Positions 8,221 through 16,352 of a DNA stretch of 64,000 bases are shown here, piece by piece. Source of the DNA: Gammaproteobacteria bacterium (lineage in GTDB: Bacteria; Pseudomonadota; Gammaproteobacteria; Ga0077536); NCBI GenBank assembly GCA_024235015.1, contig JACKNG010000001.1, positions 186,001 to 250,000 on the forward strand, in the 5' to 3' direction. A model generated the notes under the pieces. The model did not search any database and was not told where the DNA came from. It saw nothing but the letters and a program-made list of their open reading frames with translations. The position numbers and the translations under genes are program-made. Positions within the stretch are counted from its first letter, which is position 1; each line of letters opens with the position of its first letter.

Positions 8221-9729
8221 ATGACTGTTGCCGACAACGCCGCCCTGCCCCGTTTCGACGCCTGGATCGGCGGGCAGACCGTGGCGCCCGCCTCGGGCGC
8301 CTACTTCGAGACCGTCAACCCCTACACCTCGCGCCCCTGGGCCGAGGTCGCGCGCTGCGGCGAGGCGGACGTCGATGCCGCCGTCGACGCGGCCTGGACG
8401 GCCTTCACCAAGGGGCCGTGGGCGACGCTGAGCGCGACCGCGCGCGGCGCCCTGCTGCGCCGCGTCGGCGACCTCATCGCCGCCCACGCCGACGAACTCG
8501 CCGCCATGGAGGTGCGCGACAACGGCAAACTGATCAGCGAGATGGGCGCGCAGTGCGCCTACCTGCCGCAGTGGTACTACTACTACGGCGGGCTGGCCGA
8601 CAAGATCGAAGGCGCGGTCATTCCGATCGACAAGCCGGACACCTTCAACTACACCCTGCACGAGCCGCTCGGCGTGGTTGCTGCCATCACGCCGTGGAAC
8701 TCCCCCCTGCTACTGTTGACCTGGAAGCTGGCACCGGCGCTCGCGGCCGGTTGCACGGTGGTGGTCAAGCCCTCGGAATTCACCTCGACCTCGACCCTGC
8801 GCCTCGCGGAACTGTTCACCGAGGCGGGTTTCCCGCCCGGCGTCGTCAACGTCGTCACCGGTTTCGGCGCCGAGTGCGGCGCCCGCCTGGTCGAACATCC
8901 CAAGGTGGCCAAGGTCGCCTTCACCGGCGGTTCCGATTCCGGCGCGCGTGTCTACCAGGCGGCTGCCGGCGGCCTCAAGCGCTGCACGCTGGAACTCGGC
9001 GGCAAGTCGCCCAACATCGTGTTCGACGACGCCAAGCTCGATGATGCCGTCAAGGGTGCCATCTCGGGCATCTTCGCCGCCACCGGCCAGACCTGCATCG
9101 CCGGCTCGCGCCTGCTCGTGCAGGACGGCATCTACGACGCCTTCGTCGGCAAGCTGGTCGAGTTCGCGAAGACCGCGCGCATGGGCGACCCCATGGATCG
9201 CGCGACCCAGGTCGGCCCCGTCACCACGCCGCCGCAATACGAGAAGATCCTGTCCTACATCCAGGTCGCCAAGGACGACGGCGCCGAGTTGCTGCTCGGC
9301 GGCGGGCCGGCCAAGGGCCAGCCCGGCACCGGCGACAGCGAGTACTTCGTGCAACCGACCATCTTCGGCGGCGTCACCAACCGCATGCGCATCGCGCAGG
9401 AGGAAGTGTTCGGCCCGGTGCTGTCGATCATCCGCTTCAAGGACGACGACGAAGCGGTGGAGATCGCCAACGACATCGCTTTCGGCCTGGCTGCCGGCAT
9501 CTGGACGCAGTCGATCAAACGCGCGCTCGCGGTCTCGAAAGCCGTGCGCGCGGGCACGGTATGGGTGAACACCTACCGCGCGGTCAGCTTCATGTCGCCG
9601 TTCGGCGGCTACAAGCAGAGCGGCATCGGGCGCGAGAACGGCATCGAGGCCATCAACGAGTACCTGCAGACCAAGAGCGTGTGGATCTCGACCGCCGACG
9701 ACGTGCCCAACCCCTTCGTCATGCGCTGA
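8221..9729 (+). CDS. NAD(P)-dependent aldehyde dehydrogenase
   Basis: The 502-residue protein carries the aldehyde dehydrogenase hallmarks: the cofactor segment ITPWNSPLLLLTWKLAPALAAG, a general-base Glu258 in ELGGKSP and a nucleophilic Cys292 in GQTCIAGSR, plus the EEVFGPVLS and GGYKQSGIGRENG signatures near the end. It oxidises an aldehyde to the acid. ATG 8221 follows a GGAG site, and in-frame upstream sequence belongs to the acyl-CoA dehydrogenase gene. The alcohol dehydrogenase begins 28 bases later, so the pair probably converts a pathway alcohol through the aldehyde to a carboxylate ready for CoA transfer. Confidence 0.96.
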   Translation: MTVADNAALPRFDAWIGGQTVAPASGAYFETVNPYTSRPWAEVARCGEADVDAAVDAAWTAFTKGPWATLSATARGALLRRVGDLIAAHADELAAMEVRDNGKLISEMGAQCAYLPQWYYYYGGLADKIEGAVIPIDKPDTFNYTLHEPLGVVAAITPWNSPLLLLTWKLAPALAAGCTVVVKPSEFTSTSTLRLAELFTEAGFPPGVVNVVTGFGAECGARLVEHPKVAKVAFTGGSDSGARVYQAAAGGLKRCTLELGGKSPNIVFDDAKLDDAVKGAISGIFAATGQTCIAGSRLLVQDGIYDAFVGKLVEFAKTARMGDPMDRATQVGPVTTPPQYEKILSYIQVAKDDGAELLLGGGPAKGQPGTGDSEYFVQPTIFGGVTNRMRIAQEEVFGPVLSIIRFKDDDEAVEIANDIAFGLAAGIWTQSIKRALAVSKAVRAGTVWVNTYRAVSFMSPFGGYKQSGIGRENGIEAINEYLQTKSVWISTADDVPNPFVMR

Positions 9730-9757
9730 ACCGGCGCGTGCCCACCGGAGAACGACC

Positions 9758-10840
9758 ATGAAAGGCCGCCTTGCCAACATGACCCAGCCGGGTGCGCTGG
9801 AATTCCGTGAATACGAGGTGCCGGAACCGCCGCCGGGCGGGCTCGTCGCGCGTGTCGTGCGCAGCAACGTGTGCGGCTCCGAACTGCACATCTGGTGCGG
9901 GCACCATCCGAACAAGAAGAGTGGCGGGCTCGGCCACGAAGTGGTCGGCGTGGTCGACCGGCTCGGCGTCGGCACCACCCACGACCATGCCGGCCAGCCG
10001 CTCAAGGAAGGCGATCGCATCGTCGCCACCTACTTCATCCACTGCCGGCGCTGCGTGCCCTGCGCCAAGGGCCAGCCGTGGATGTGCGCCAACGCCTACC
10101 AGTACTGGGCGCGCCAGCCCGACGACGCGCCGCATTTCCATGCCACCTTCGCCAGCCACTGGATGATTCATCCCGAGCAGACCTTCTTCAAGGTCCCGGA
10201 CGAGGTCTCCGACAAGGCCGCGGCCAGCGCCAACTGCGCGCTGTCGCAGGTCTACTTCGGCCTCGACCTCGCCAAGGTGACCTACGGCGACCGCGTGCTG
10301 ATCCAGGGCGCCGGCGGTCTCGGCCTGAACTGCGCCGCGGTGGCCCATGAGAAGGGCGCCGAGGTCATCATCGTCGACAGCATTCCGAAGCGGCTCGCCG
10401 ACGCCCGCCGCTTCGGCGCCCACCACGTCATCGACATCAACGAGCATCCGACCACCGACGCACGCATCGCGGCGGTCAACGCGCTGACCGGCGGTCACGG
10501 CGTCGACGTCTGCGTCGAGGTGGCGGGCGTGGTCGACGCCTTCGCCGAGGCGCCCAAGCTCATCCGGCTCGGCGGCACCCTGGTGTCGATCGGCACCATC
10601 AACATCGGCCAGACGGTGTCCTACGATCCGGGCTTCCTCGTTCGCCGCGGGGTCAATATCATCCCCTGCATGCGCTATTACGGACACTATCTCGGCAAGT
10701 CCATGCAGTTTCTCGCCGAGACGCGCGATCGCTACCCGCACGACGAACTGCTCGATGCCGACTACCCGCTCGATGACGTCGCCCAGGCGCTGTCCGATTC
10801 CGCCGCGCGCAAGGTCACGCGCGCCTCGCTGGTGGTCTGA
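9758..10840 (+). CDS. Zinc-dependent medium-chain alcohol dehydrogenase
   Basis: The 360-residue protein is a medium-chain dehydrogenase. SNVCGSELH with a downstream GLGHEVVG gives the catalytic zinc ligands, the C-x2-C-x2-C-x7-C cluster in HCRRCVPCAKGQPWMC is the structural zinc site, and IQGAGGLGLNCA is the Rossmann loop followed by an acidic residue (VDS) typical of NAD preference. It oxidises an alcohol to an aldehyde or ketone. An ATG at 9758 follows CGGAGAA. Its place between the aldehyde dehydrogenase and the CoA-transferase suggests the order alcohol, aldehyde, acid, acyl-CoA. Confidence 0.94.
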   Translation: MKGRLANMTQPGALEFREYEVPEPPPGGLVARVVRSNVCGSELHIWCGHHPNKKSGGLGHEVVGVVDRLGVGTTHDHAGQPLKEGDRIVATYFIHCRRCVPCAKGQPWMCANAYQYWARQPDDAPHFHATFASHWMIHPEQTFFKVPDEVSDKAAASANCALSQVYFGLDLAKVTYGDRVLIQGAGGLGLNCAAVAHEKGAEVIIVDSIPKRLADARRFGAHHVIDINEHPTTDARIAAVNALTGGHGVDVCVEVAGVVDAFAEAPKLIRLGGTLVSIGTINIGQTVSYDPGFLVRRGVNIIPCMRYYGHYLGKSMQFLAETRDRYPHDELLDADYPLDDVAQALSDSAARKVTRASLVV

Positions 10841-10843
10841 GCG

Positions 10844-11953
10844 ATGGTCATGGAGGCAGCGCTCGACGACCTGCTGGTGGTGTCACTCGAACAGGCCGTG
10901 GCGGCACCCTACTGCAGCCGCATCTTTGCCGAGGGCGGCGCCCGGGTAATCAAACTGGAACGGCCCGAGGGCGATTTTGCGCGCGCCTACGACACCATGA
11001 TCCACGGCGACAGCGGCTATTTCGTGTGGCTGAACGGCGGCAAGGAATCGGTCACCGTGGACCTGGCCCGGGACGCTGACAAGCAGTTGCTGGACAAGCT
11101 GCTCGCGCGTGCCGACGTCTTCGTGCAGAACCTGCGCCCGGGCGCGGTCGACCGTCTCGGCTACGGCTGGGAGCGCCTGCACGCGCTCAACCCGCGCCTG
11201 GTGATGTGCTCGATCTCGGGCTACGGCCTGTCCGGCCCCTACGCCGACATGAAGGCCTACGACGCGCTCATCCAGGCCGAGACCGGCCTGTGCTCGGTGA
11301 CCGGGCCGCCCGGGCAGCCGTCCAAGGTCGGCGCCTCGATCTGTGACATCGCCACCGGCCTCACGGCCTACGGCGAGATCATGAAGGCGCTCTATGCGCG
11401 CGGTCGCGGCGAGGCCGGCCGCCACGTCGAGGTGTCGTTGTTCGGCACCCTGTCGGAATGGATGGCGGTGCCGCTGGCGATGCTCGAATACGCCGGCAAG
11501 ATGCTCGGCGGCACCGGCCTCGACCACGCCCAGATCTGCCCCTACGGCGCCTACCAGACCGCCGACGGCGAGCTCTTCCTGGTCGTGCAGAACCACGCCG
11601 AGTGGCTGCGCCTGTGCCGGGTCGGGCTCGAGCGGCCCGACCTCGCCGAGCACCCGTTATTTGCCAACAACATGCTGCGGGTCGAGAATCGGGACGCCCT
11701 GCGCACCGAGATCGAGAGCGTCTTCGCCAACTTCACGCGCGCCGAGATGGCGGCACGGCTCAAGCAGGCCGAGATCGCCTGCGGCAGCATCAACGACATC
11801 GGCGACCTGGCGCGGCATCCGGCACTGCAGCGCCACGAGGTCGAGACCTCGGGCCAGCGCGCCTCGTTGATCCGGCGCGTGGGGGCGCCGGATCTGGCGC
11901 GGGTGCCGGCGCTCGGTGAGCACGACGACGCCGTGCGCAGGGAATTCGATTAG
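10844..11953 (+). CDS. CaiB/BaiF-family (class III) CoA-transferase
   Basis: This 369-residue protein matches class III CoA-transferases: VVSLEQAVAAPYCSRIFAEG at the start, ARVIKLERPEGD, VFVQNLRPGAVDRLG and the active-site Asp in AYDALIQAETG. These enzymes move CoA between carboxylates through an aspartyl-CoA intermediate. It begins three bases after the alcohol dehydrogenase stop; ATG 10844 and ATG 10850 are both possible. It probably activates the acid made by the aldehyde dehydrogenase without ATP, using an acyl-CoA such as succinyl- or acetyl-CoA. The donor cannot be told from the sequence. Confidence 0.94.
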   Translation: MVMEAALDDLLVVSLEQAVAAPYCSRIFAEGGARVIKLERPEGDFARAYDTMIHGDSGYFVWLNGGKESVTVDLARDADKQLLDKLLARADVFVQNLRPGAVDRLGYGWERLHALNPRLVMCSISGYGLSGPYADMKAYDALIQAETGLCSVTGPPGQPSKVGASICDIATGLTAYGEIMKALYARGRGEAGRHVEVSLFGTLSEWMAVPLAMLEYAGKMLGGTGLDHAQICPYGAYQTADGELFLVVQNHAEWLRLCRVGLERPDLAEHPLFANNMLRVENRDALRTEIESVFANFTRAEMAARLKQAEIACGSINDIGDLARHPALQRHEVETSGQRASLIRRVGAPDLARVPALGEHDDAVRREFD

Positions 11954-11982
11954 CGGGCACGCCTGGGGCGTGGCCATCGACG

Positions 11983-12002
11983 CGGGCGTCGCGCGACGCC
12001 CG
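11983..12002 (+). other. Intercistronic stem-loop
   Basis: CGGGCGTC and GACGCCCG form an 8-base-pair perfect stem with a GCGC loop, between the CoA-transferase stop and the ribosome site of the next gene. No T-run follows. It is the second of three such hairpins in the operon. Confidence 0.45.
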
Positions 12003-12025
12003 TCCAATGACTCGAGGAGGGGAAG

Positions 12026-12961
12026 ATGTATCGATCGATCGTATTTGCGGCGGCGTTGGGCCTGGCGGCCGGCGCCCAGGCGGAGGAGAAGCAGTGGTGG
12101 CCGTCCAAGTGGGGCGCGGACGACACCCTGGGTTCGTTCAACATGCTCGGGCCGGATCTCGCCCTCAAGGCGGCCAAGCTGATCAAGACCGGCAAGACCT
12201 ACCGACTCGGCATCGTCACCGGTAGCGACACCCCGGCTTACCCGCCGCGCTCGTTCGAAGTCACCGTGCTGTTCCCCAACCAGTACAACGGCTCGTCCTA
12301 CGGCGACAATCACTTCAATTTCTTCGACGACACGATGAACGGCTGGATGGGGGTCGGTTCGCAGATCGACGGCCTCGGCCATGCCGCCACCGATGGCGTG
12401 TTCTACAACGGCTTCAAGGGCAAGGATTTCGCCACGGTCGACGGCCTGCAGCGCATGGGCATCGAGACCTACCCACCGATCGTGGCGCGCGGCGTGATGC
12501 TCGACATGGCGGCCTGCATGGGCAAGGACATGCTCGAGGAAGGCACGGCGTTCAACCGCGCCGAGATCCAGGCCTGCGAGAAGCAGCAGGGTGTGAGCAT
12601 CGAGAAAGGCGACGTGGTGCTGTTCAACACCGGCTGGATGAAGCTGCTCGATTCCGAACCCGAACGTTTCGGCAAGGTCGAACCCGGCCTCGGAGTCGAC
12701 GGCGCCAAGTACCTGGTCGAGAAAGACGTGCTGGCGGTCGGCTCGGATGGTTGGGCGCTCGAGGTCATTCCTTTCGAAGATCCCAAGATCATGTTCCGCG
12801 TGCACCAGGAGCTGATCAACTATGCCGGCGTCTACATCCTGGAGAACATGGACACCCGTGAGCTGGCCAAGGACAAGGCCTACGAGTTCATGTTCGTGCT
12901 CGGCCCCGCGCGCATCAAGGGCGCGGTGCAGATGATCATCAACCCCATCGCGATCCGCTGA
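12026..12961 (+). CDS. Exported cyclase-family (kynurenine-formamidase-like) hydrolase
   Basis: The 311-residue protein begins with a cleavable signal peptide (MYRSIVFAAALGLAAGAQA then EE), so it should act in the periplasm, unlike its cytoplasmic operon partners. The body fits the cyclase family (PF04199 type). The usual metal motif H-x-G-T-H-x-D-x4-H is altered to VGSQIDGLGH, keeping the Asp and last His but having Gln in place of the second His. Later VLFNTGW and GSDGWALEVIP fit the family. A strong GAGGAGGGGA site precedes ATG 12026. It may hydrolyse an amide, ester or lactone before uptake; the substrate is unknown. Confidence 0.85.
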   Translation: MYRSIVFAAALGLAAGAQAEEKQWWPSKWGADDTLGSFNMLGPDLALKAAKLIKTGKTYRLGIVTGSDTPAYPPRSFEVTVLFPNQYNGSSYGDNHFNFFDDTMNGWMGVGSQIDGLGHAATDGVFYNGFKGKDFATVDGLQRMGIETYPPIVARGVMLDMAACMGKDMLEEGTAFNRAEIQACEKQQGVSIEKGDVVLFNTGWMKLLDSEPERFGKVEPGLGVDGAKYLVEKDVLAVGSDGWALEVIPFEDPKIMFRVHQELINYAGVYILENMDTRELAKDKAYEFMFVLGPARIKGAVQMIINPIAIR

Positions 12962-12969
12962 GCGGCCGT

Positions 12970-12994
12970 GGCGCCCGGGATTCACCCGGGCGCC
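12970..12994 (+). other. Intercistronic stem-loop
   Basis: GGCGCCCGGG and CCCGGGCGCC form a perfect 10-base-pair stem around ATTCA, just after the cyclase-family stop. No T-run follows, so a stability or partial-termination role is more likely than full termination. Confidence 0.5.
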
Positions 12995-13029
12995 CGCCCT
13001 CCTCGCCCCCTGCTGCTGCGACGACCATC

Positions 13030-14046
13030 ATGACCACCCATCACATCGACGGCCCCTATTTCGAAGATTTCACCCGCGACCAGACGTTCACGGCGCCAGC
13101 CGTGACCGTGACCGACGGCCACGCGGCGTTCTACCAGGCCGTGACCGGCGACCGTCTGCGCCTGCCGCTCGACCAGCAACTCGCGGCGCGTGTCACCGGC
13201 GATCCGCGCGCGCTGGTCCATCCCATGCTGGTGGTCAACCTCGTCAACGGCCAGACCACCTATGCCTCCCAGCACGTCAAGGGCAACCTGTTCTACCGTG
13301 GCCTGCTGCTGCAGCGCCCGGTCTACGTCGGCGACACCCTGACGACGACGACCCGCGTGGTCGGTCTCAAGCAGAACCGGCCCAAGCCCGGGCGGGCGGC
13401 GACCGGCATGGTCGCACTGGAGATGGAGACCCTGAACCAGCATGGCGCCTGCGTCATGAAATACTGGCGCTGCCCCATGATCCCTTGCCGCGACGCGGCC
13501 GCCGACACCGGCCACGACGACGATTTCGATTGGATCCCGGAACGCCTGGACGACGCCACCCTGGACGCGGCGCTGCCGGTCGACTGGAACGTCGCTGCCA
13601 TGGAGCCCGAGAGCTTCGACGTGCCGGCGCCCGCGCTGGCGGTCGACGACCGGGTCATCATCGAGGCCCAGGACACCGTGACCTGCGCGCCGGAACTGGT
13701 GCGCATCACCGGCAACATCGCCTTCGCCCATACCGACGCCTCGCGCAGCTACCTCGGCAAGCGCCTGGTCTACGGCGGGCACACCATCTCCATCGCCCTC
13801 GCCCAGGTCGCACGGGCCCTGCCCAACATCGTCACCATGGTCGGCTGGCAGGGCTGCGATCATCTGGGGCCGGTGCTGGAGGAGGACATCATCCGCAGCG
13901 AGTTCGACGTCACCGCGCTGCGGCCACTCGAGCGCGGCGGGGCGCTGTACGAATTGCGCGTGGACACCTACGCCAGGCGACCCGGCGCCGACGGCTACGA
14001 GGAGAGCCGGGTGCTCGACTGGCGCCTGGTGCTGTGGAGCCTTTGA
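13030..14046 (+). CDS. MaoC-like double-hotdog dehydratase/hydratase
   Basis: The 338-residue protein reads as two hotdog domains: an amino-terminal one with GDTLTTTTRVVGLKQNR-type strands and a carboxy-terminal one containing the hydratase-type motif NIAFAHTDASRSYLGKRLVYGGHTIS. Such proteins hydrate 2-enoyl-CoAs, and some act on mesaconyl-CoA or steroid-side-chain enoyl-CoAs. The start at ATG 13030 has only a weak ribosome site but matches the natural domain start. As last gene of the operon it supplies the hydration step after the acyl-CoA dehydrogenase. Its stop lies 290 bases from a convergent SDR, with the repeat array between them. Confidence 0.88.
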   Translation: MTTHHIDGPYFEDFTRDQTFTAPAVTVTDGHAAFYQAVTGDRLRLPLDQQLAARVTGDPRALVHPMLVVNLVNGQTTYASQHVKGNLFYRGLLLQRPVYVGDTLTTTTRVVGLKQNRPKPGRAATGMVALEMETLNQHGACVMKYWRCPMIPCRDAAADTGHDDDFDWIPERLDDATLDAALPVDWNVAAMEPESFDVPAPALAVDDRVIIEAQDTVTCAPELVRITGNIAFAHTDASRSYLGKRLVYGGHTISIALAQVARALPNIVTMVGWQGCDHLGPVLEEDIIRSEFDVTALRPLERGGALYELRVDTYARRPGADGYEESRVLDWRLVLWSL

Positions 14047-14137
14047 CGCCGCCGCCAACCGATCCTGTCCGCGATCCCGCCCGCGCCATCAAGCGCTGAG
14101 CCCGCGTGGCGACCGCCGGCCTGCTCGGCGCAGGCGC

Positions 14138-14312
14138 GGTGTCTGACACCAACCGTCAAATGCTTGATGGTCCGCCGCGTGTTGGACGCTGACCGGCGCT
14201 GGTTCGCCGGCCCGGGCGTCTCCGCCCGGTGTCTGACACCGGGGCTCAAGGCATTGATATCTCAGGCGACGACGGTCTGCGCGGTGTCTGACACCACGAG
14301 GCAAGTGATTGA
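14138..14312. repeat. Three copies of a bipartite palindromic repeat
   Basis: Three 30-base units lie at 14138-14167, 14228-14257 and 14283-14312. Each has GGTGTCTGACACC (6-base arms around a central T), five variable bases, then TCAA-N4-TTGA (first base G in the third unit). In unit two the first palindrome extends to 9-base arms. The gaps between units are 60 and 25 bases of unrelated sequence, which rules out a simple tandem duplication. The array fills the gap between convergent MaoC and SDR genes. It resembles a dispersed REP-like element or a protein-binding array; no transposase is visible nearby. Confidence 0.85.
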
Positions 14313-14336
14313 CGTGCCGGCCGTGCGTGGCCGTGC

Positions 14337-15125
14337 TCAGAGTCCCGCGGTGTGGCCGCCGTCGACGACGATGAGATTGCCGTTCATGTAGGTCGAGGCG
14401 TCCGAGGCCAGGAACAGGATGGCGCCGTCGAGATCCTCGGGCTGGCCGAACCGGCCGGCCGGGATGCCGGCGCGCAGGCGCTCGCCGGCGGGGCTCTGCA
14501 GCCAGTCGCGGTTCATCTCGGTTTCGAAGTAGCCCGGCGCGAGGGCGTTGACGCGGATGCCGCGCGCGGCGAGATCGACGCAGAGATCGCGGCCGAGGTT
14601 GATCAGGCCGGCCTTGGCCGCGGCATAGGGCGGGATGTGGCCGCGCGGCTGCAGGCCGAGCACCGAGGCGATGTTGATCACGCTCAGCGGGCGACCGTCG
14701 GCGAGGCGGTGGCGGATCACGGCCTGGGCCAGGACCCAGGGGGCACGCAGGTTGGTCTCGTAGACGGCGTCCCAGTCGTCGTCGGTGTAACGCTCGGGCG
14801 CCTTGACGATGGCGATGCCGGCATTGTTGACCAGGACGTCGATCGGCCCCTGCGCCTCCACGCTGTCGATGCAGGCGCGTGCGGCCGCGCGATCGCGCAC
14901 GTCGAGGGCGACGACCTGGTAGCGGCCGCCGAACGCCGCGATTGCCTCGCCCAGGCGTTCGAGCTTGTCGACGCTGCGCGCGGCCAGCACGACCTCGGCG
15001 CCGGCCCGCGCCAGGGCCCAGCCGAAGCGCCGGCCGAGTCCGGTCGAGGCGCCGGTGACGAGCGCACGCTTGCCGCTCAGGTCGAACAGGTGACGCGGGT
15101 CGTAGCCGGGGTCGAAGTTGTCCAC
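14337..15125 (-). CDS. Short-chain dehydrogenase/reductase (SDR)
   Basis: This 262-residue classical SDR has TGASTGLG near residue 25, the NNAGIA motif, a serine in NIASVLG, the YAAAKAG active-site pair and LAPGYFETEMN; it ends in VVDGGHTAGL. The N-terminal extension of about 18 residues before GKRALVTG is somewhat long and carries RHLFDLSG, typical of the gluconate-dehydrogenase/beta-ketoacyl reductase-like group. It follows the HSL-type esterase gene on the same strand (64-base gap). A beta-hydroxyacyl-CoA or alcohol dehydrogenase role in the nearby pathway is possible, but the sequence gives no substrate. Confidence 0.92.
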   Translation of the reverse strand: MDNFDPGYDPRHLFDLSGKRALVTGASTGLGRRFGWALARAGAEVVLAARSVDKLERLGEAIAAFGGRYQVVALDVRDRAAARACIDSVEAQGPIDVLVNNAGIAIVKAPERYTDDDWDAVYETNLRAPWVLAQAVIRHRLADGRPLSVINIASVLGLQPRGHIPPYAAAKAGLINLGRDLCVDLAARGIRVNALAPGYFETEMNRDWLQSPAGERLRAGIPAGRFGQPEDLDGAILFLASDASTYMNGNLIVVDGGHTAGL

Positions 15126-15189
15126 GGAATTCTCCTCGGGCAGGCGCGACGGCCGCGTAGGGCAGCCGTCGCGCGATGCGGGGGCAGGC

Positions 15190-16095
15190 CTACAGGTCGA
15201 GCTTGGGCTTCACCCACGCCGCCATGCGGCGAATGGCATCGTCGGCCTCGGGCGCGCGCCCGGCCAGGAAGTGGAAGACGTGCTGCATTTCGGGGAAGAC
15301 GTCGAGCTTGACGTCGATACCCGCGGCCTTCGCCTTCTCGGCGAAACGGGTCGAATCGTCGAGCAGGGTCTCGTCGCCGCCGGTCTGGATGTAGATCGGC
15401 GGCAGCCCGGCGAGGTCGGCCTGGAGCAGGTTGGCCAGCGGATCCTTGGACGAGGCCTTGCCGAGGAAGGTGCCGGCCATGCCCTTGAGGACCTCGGGCT
15501 TGACCAGGACATCCTTGTCGGCGTTCCTGACCAGCGACTCGCCGGTGCCCTCGGGGTCGTACCACGGCGACATCGGCATCGCCGCCACCGGCAGCGGCAG
15601 TCCGCGTGCCTTGATGCCGAGCAGGACCGAGGTCGACAGCGCGCCACCGGCCGAGTCGCCGGTGGTGCAGATGTGCTCGGGCTTGTAACCCTGGTCGAGT
15701 AGCCAGGCGTAGGCGGTCACCGCGTCTTCGACCTGGGCCGGGTGGGTGTGCTCCGGTGCGCGCCGGTAATCGAGGATCAACGCCTGGCAGCCGATGGCCT
15801 TGGCGATGTGGCCGAACAGCTTGCGGTGGGTATACATCGACCCGGTGACGTAGCCGCCGCCATGGGTGCACAGGGCGACGCGGTCCTCGGCGCAGCCGTG
15901 CGGCAAGGCCCACATGGCGCTGACCCCACCGGCATCGACCTCGACGTAATCGACGCCGCCGGGTTCGGCGGTGATGTCACCCCAGTGATCGAACAGCTCG
16001 CGCATCTCGTCGAGCCCCATGTCCGGCTTGGCGGCCATGGCCGCCAGCCAGCCCGCGTAGAGTTCCTTGATTGCTTCGGCCTGTGGGCTTGCCAT
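15190..16095 (-). CDS. HSL-type alpha/beta-hydrolase (esterase)
   Basis: The 301-residue protein belongs to the hormone-sensitive-lipase (family IV) esterases: oxyanion HGGGY with His78, nucleophile GDSAGG with Ser148, an acid in GGDETLLDD and His in EMQHVFHF. Such enzymes hydrolyse short- to medium-chain carboxyl esters. No signal peptide is present. It stands upstream of an SDR and downstream of the envelope module on the same strand, so it probably cleaves an ester substrate or a monooxygenase product. The 257-base gap upstream (16096-16352) shows no gene and no obvious element besides GC-rich sequence. Confidence 0.93.
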   Translation of the reverse strand: MASPQAEAIKELYAGWLAAMAAKPDMGLDEMRELFDHWGDITAEPGGVDYVEVDAGGVSAMWALPHGCAEDRVALCTHGGGYVTGSMYTHRKLFGHIAKAIGCQALILDYRRAPEHTHPAQVEDAVTAYAWLLDQGYKPEHICTTGDSAGGALSTSVLLGIKARGLPLPVAAMPMSPWYDPEGTGESLVRNADKDVLVKPEVLKGMAGTFLGKASSKDPLANLLQADLAGLPPIYIQTGGDETLLDDSTRFAEKAKAAGIDVKLDVFPEMQHVFHFLAGRAPEADDAIRRMAAWVKPKLDL

Positions 16096-16352
16096 GTGTG
16101 TATTCTCCTACTCTTCTGCTGGTGGTGATCAACTGACTGGTGCCGAACGACCCGCGTGGTCGTGGGCGGCGGCGTGCGCCGGGGTTCGCGACCCTTCGTC
16201 CCCGCAGCCGCCCCGCGGCCGCCGGCTGCGTGCCGGGCGAAAACGTCCCCTGTCCGCCCGTTCTCCCCCGCCGCTTGCCGTGATCGGACTCGCCACACCT
16301 GGCCGCCGCCTTTCAGCGCGCGCCGGGGGCGACGCGGCGCACCCGGGCGGGC

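Noticed and set aside
14138..14312. CRISPR array
   Set aside because: The repeats are short palindromes with unequal gaps (60 and 25 bases), only three in number, and no cas gene is near.
16096..16352. Possible gene in the gap before the DUF1329 gene
   Set aside because: All frames are Arg/Pro-rich, without ribosome sites or family patterns. The gap contains only the start region of the HSL-type esterase.
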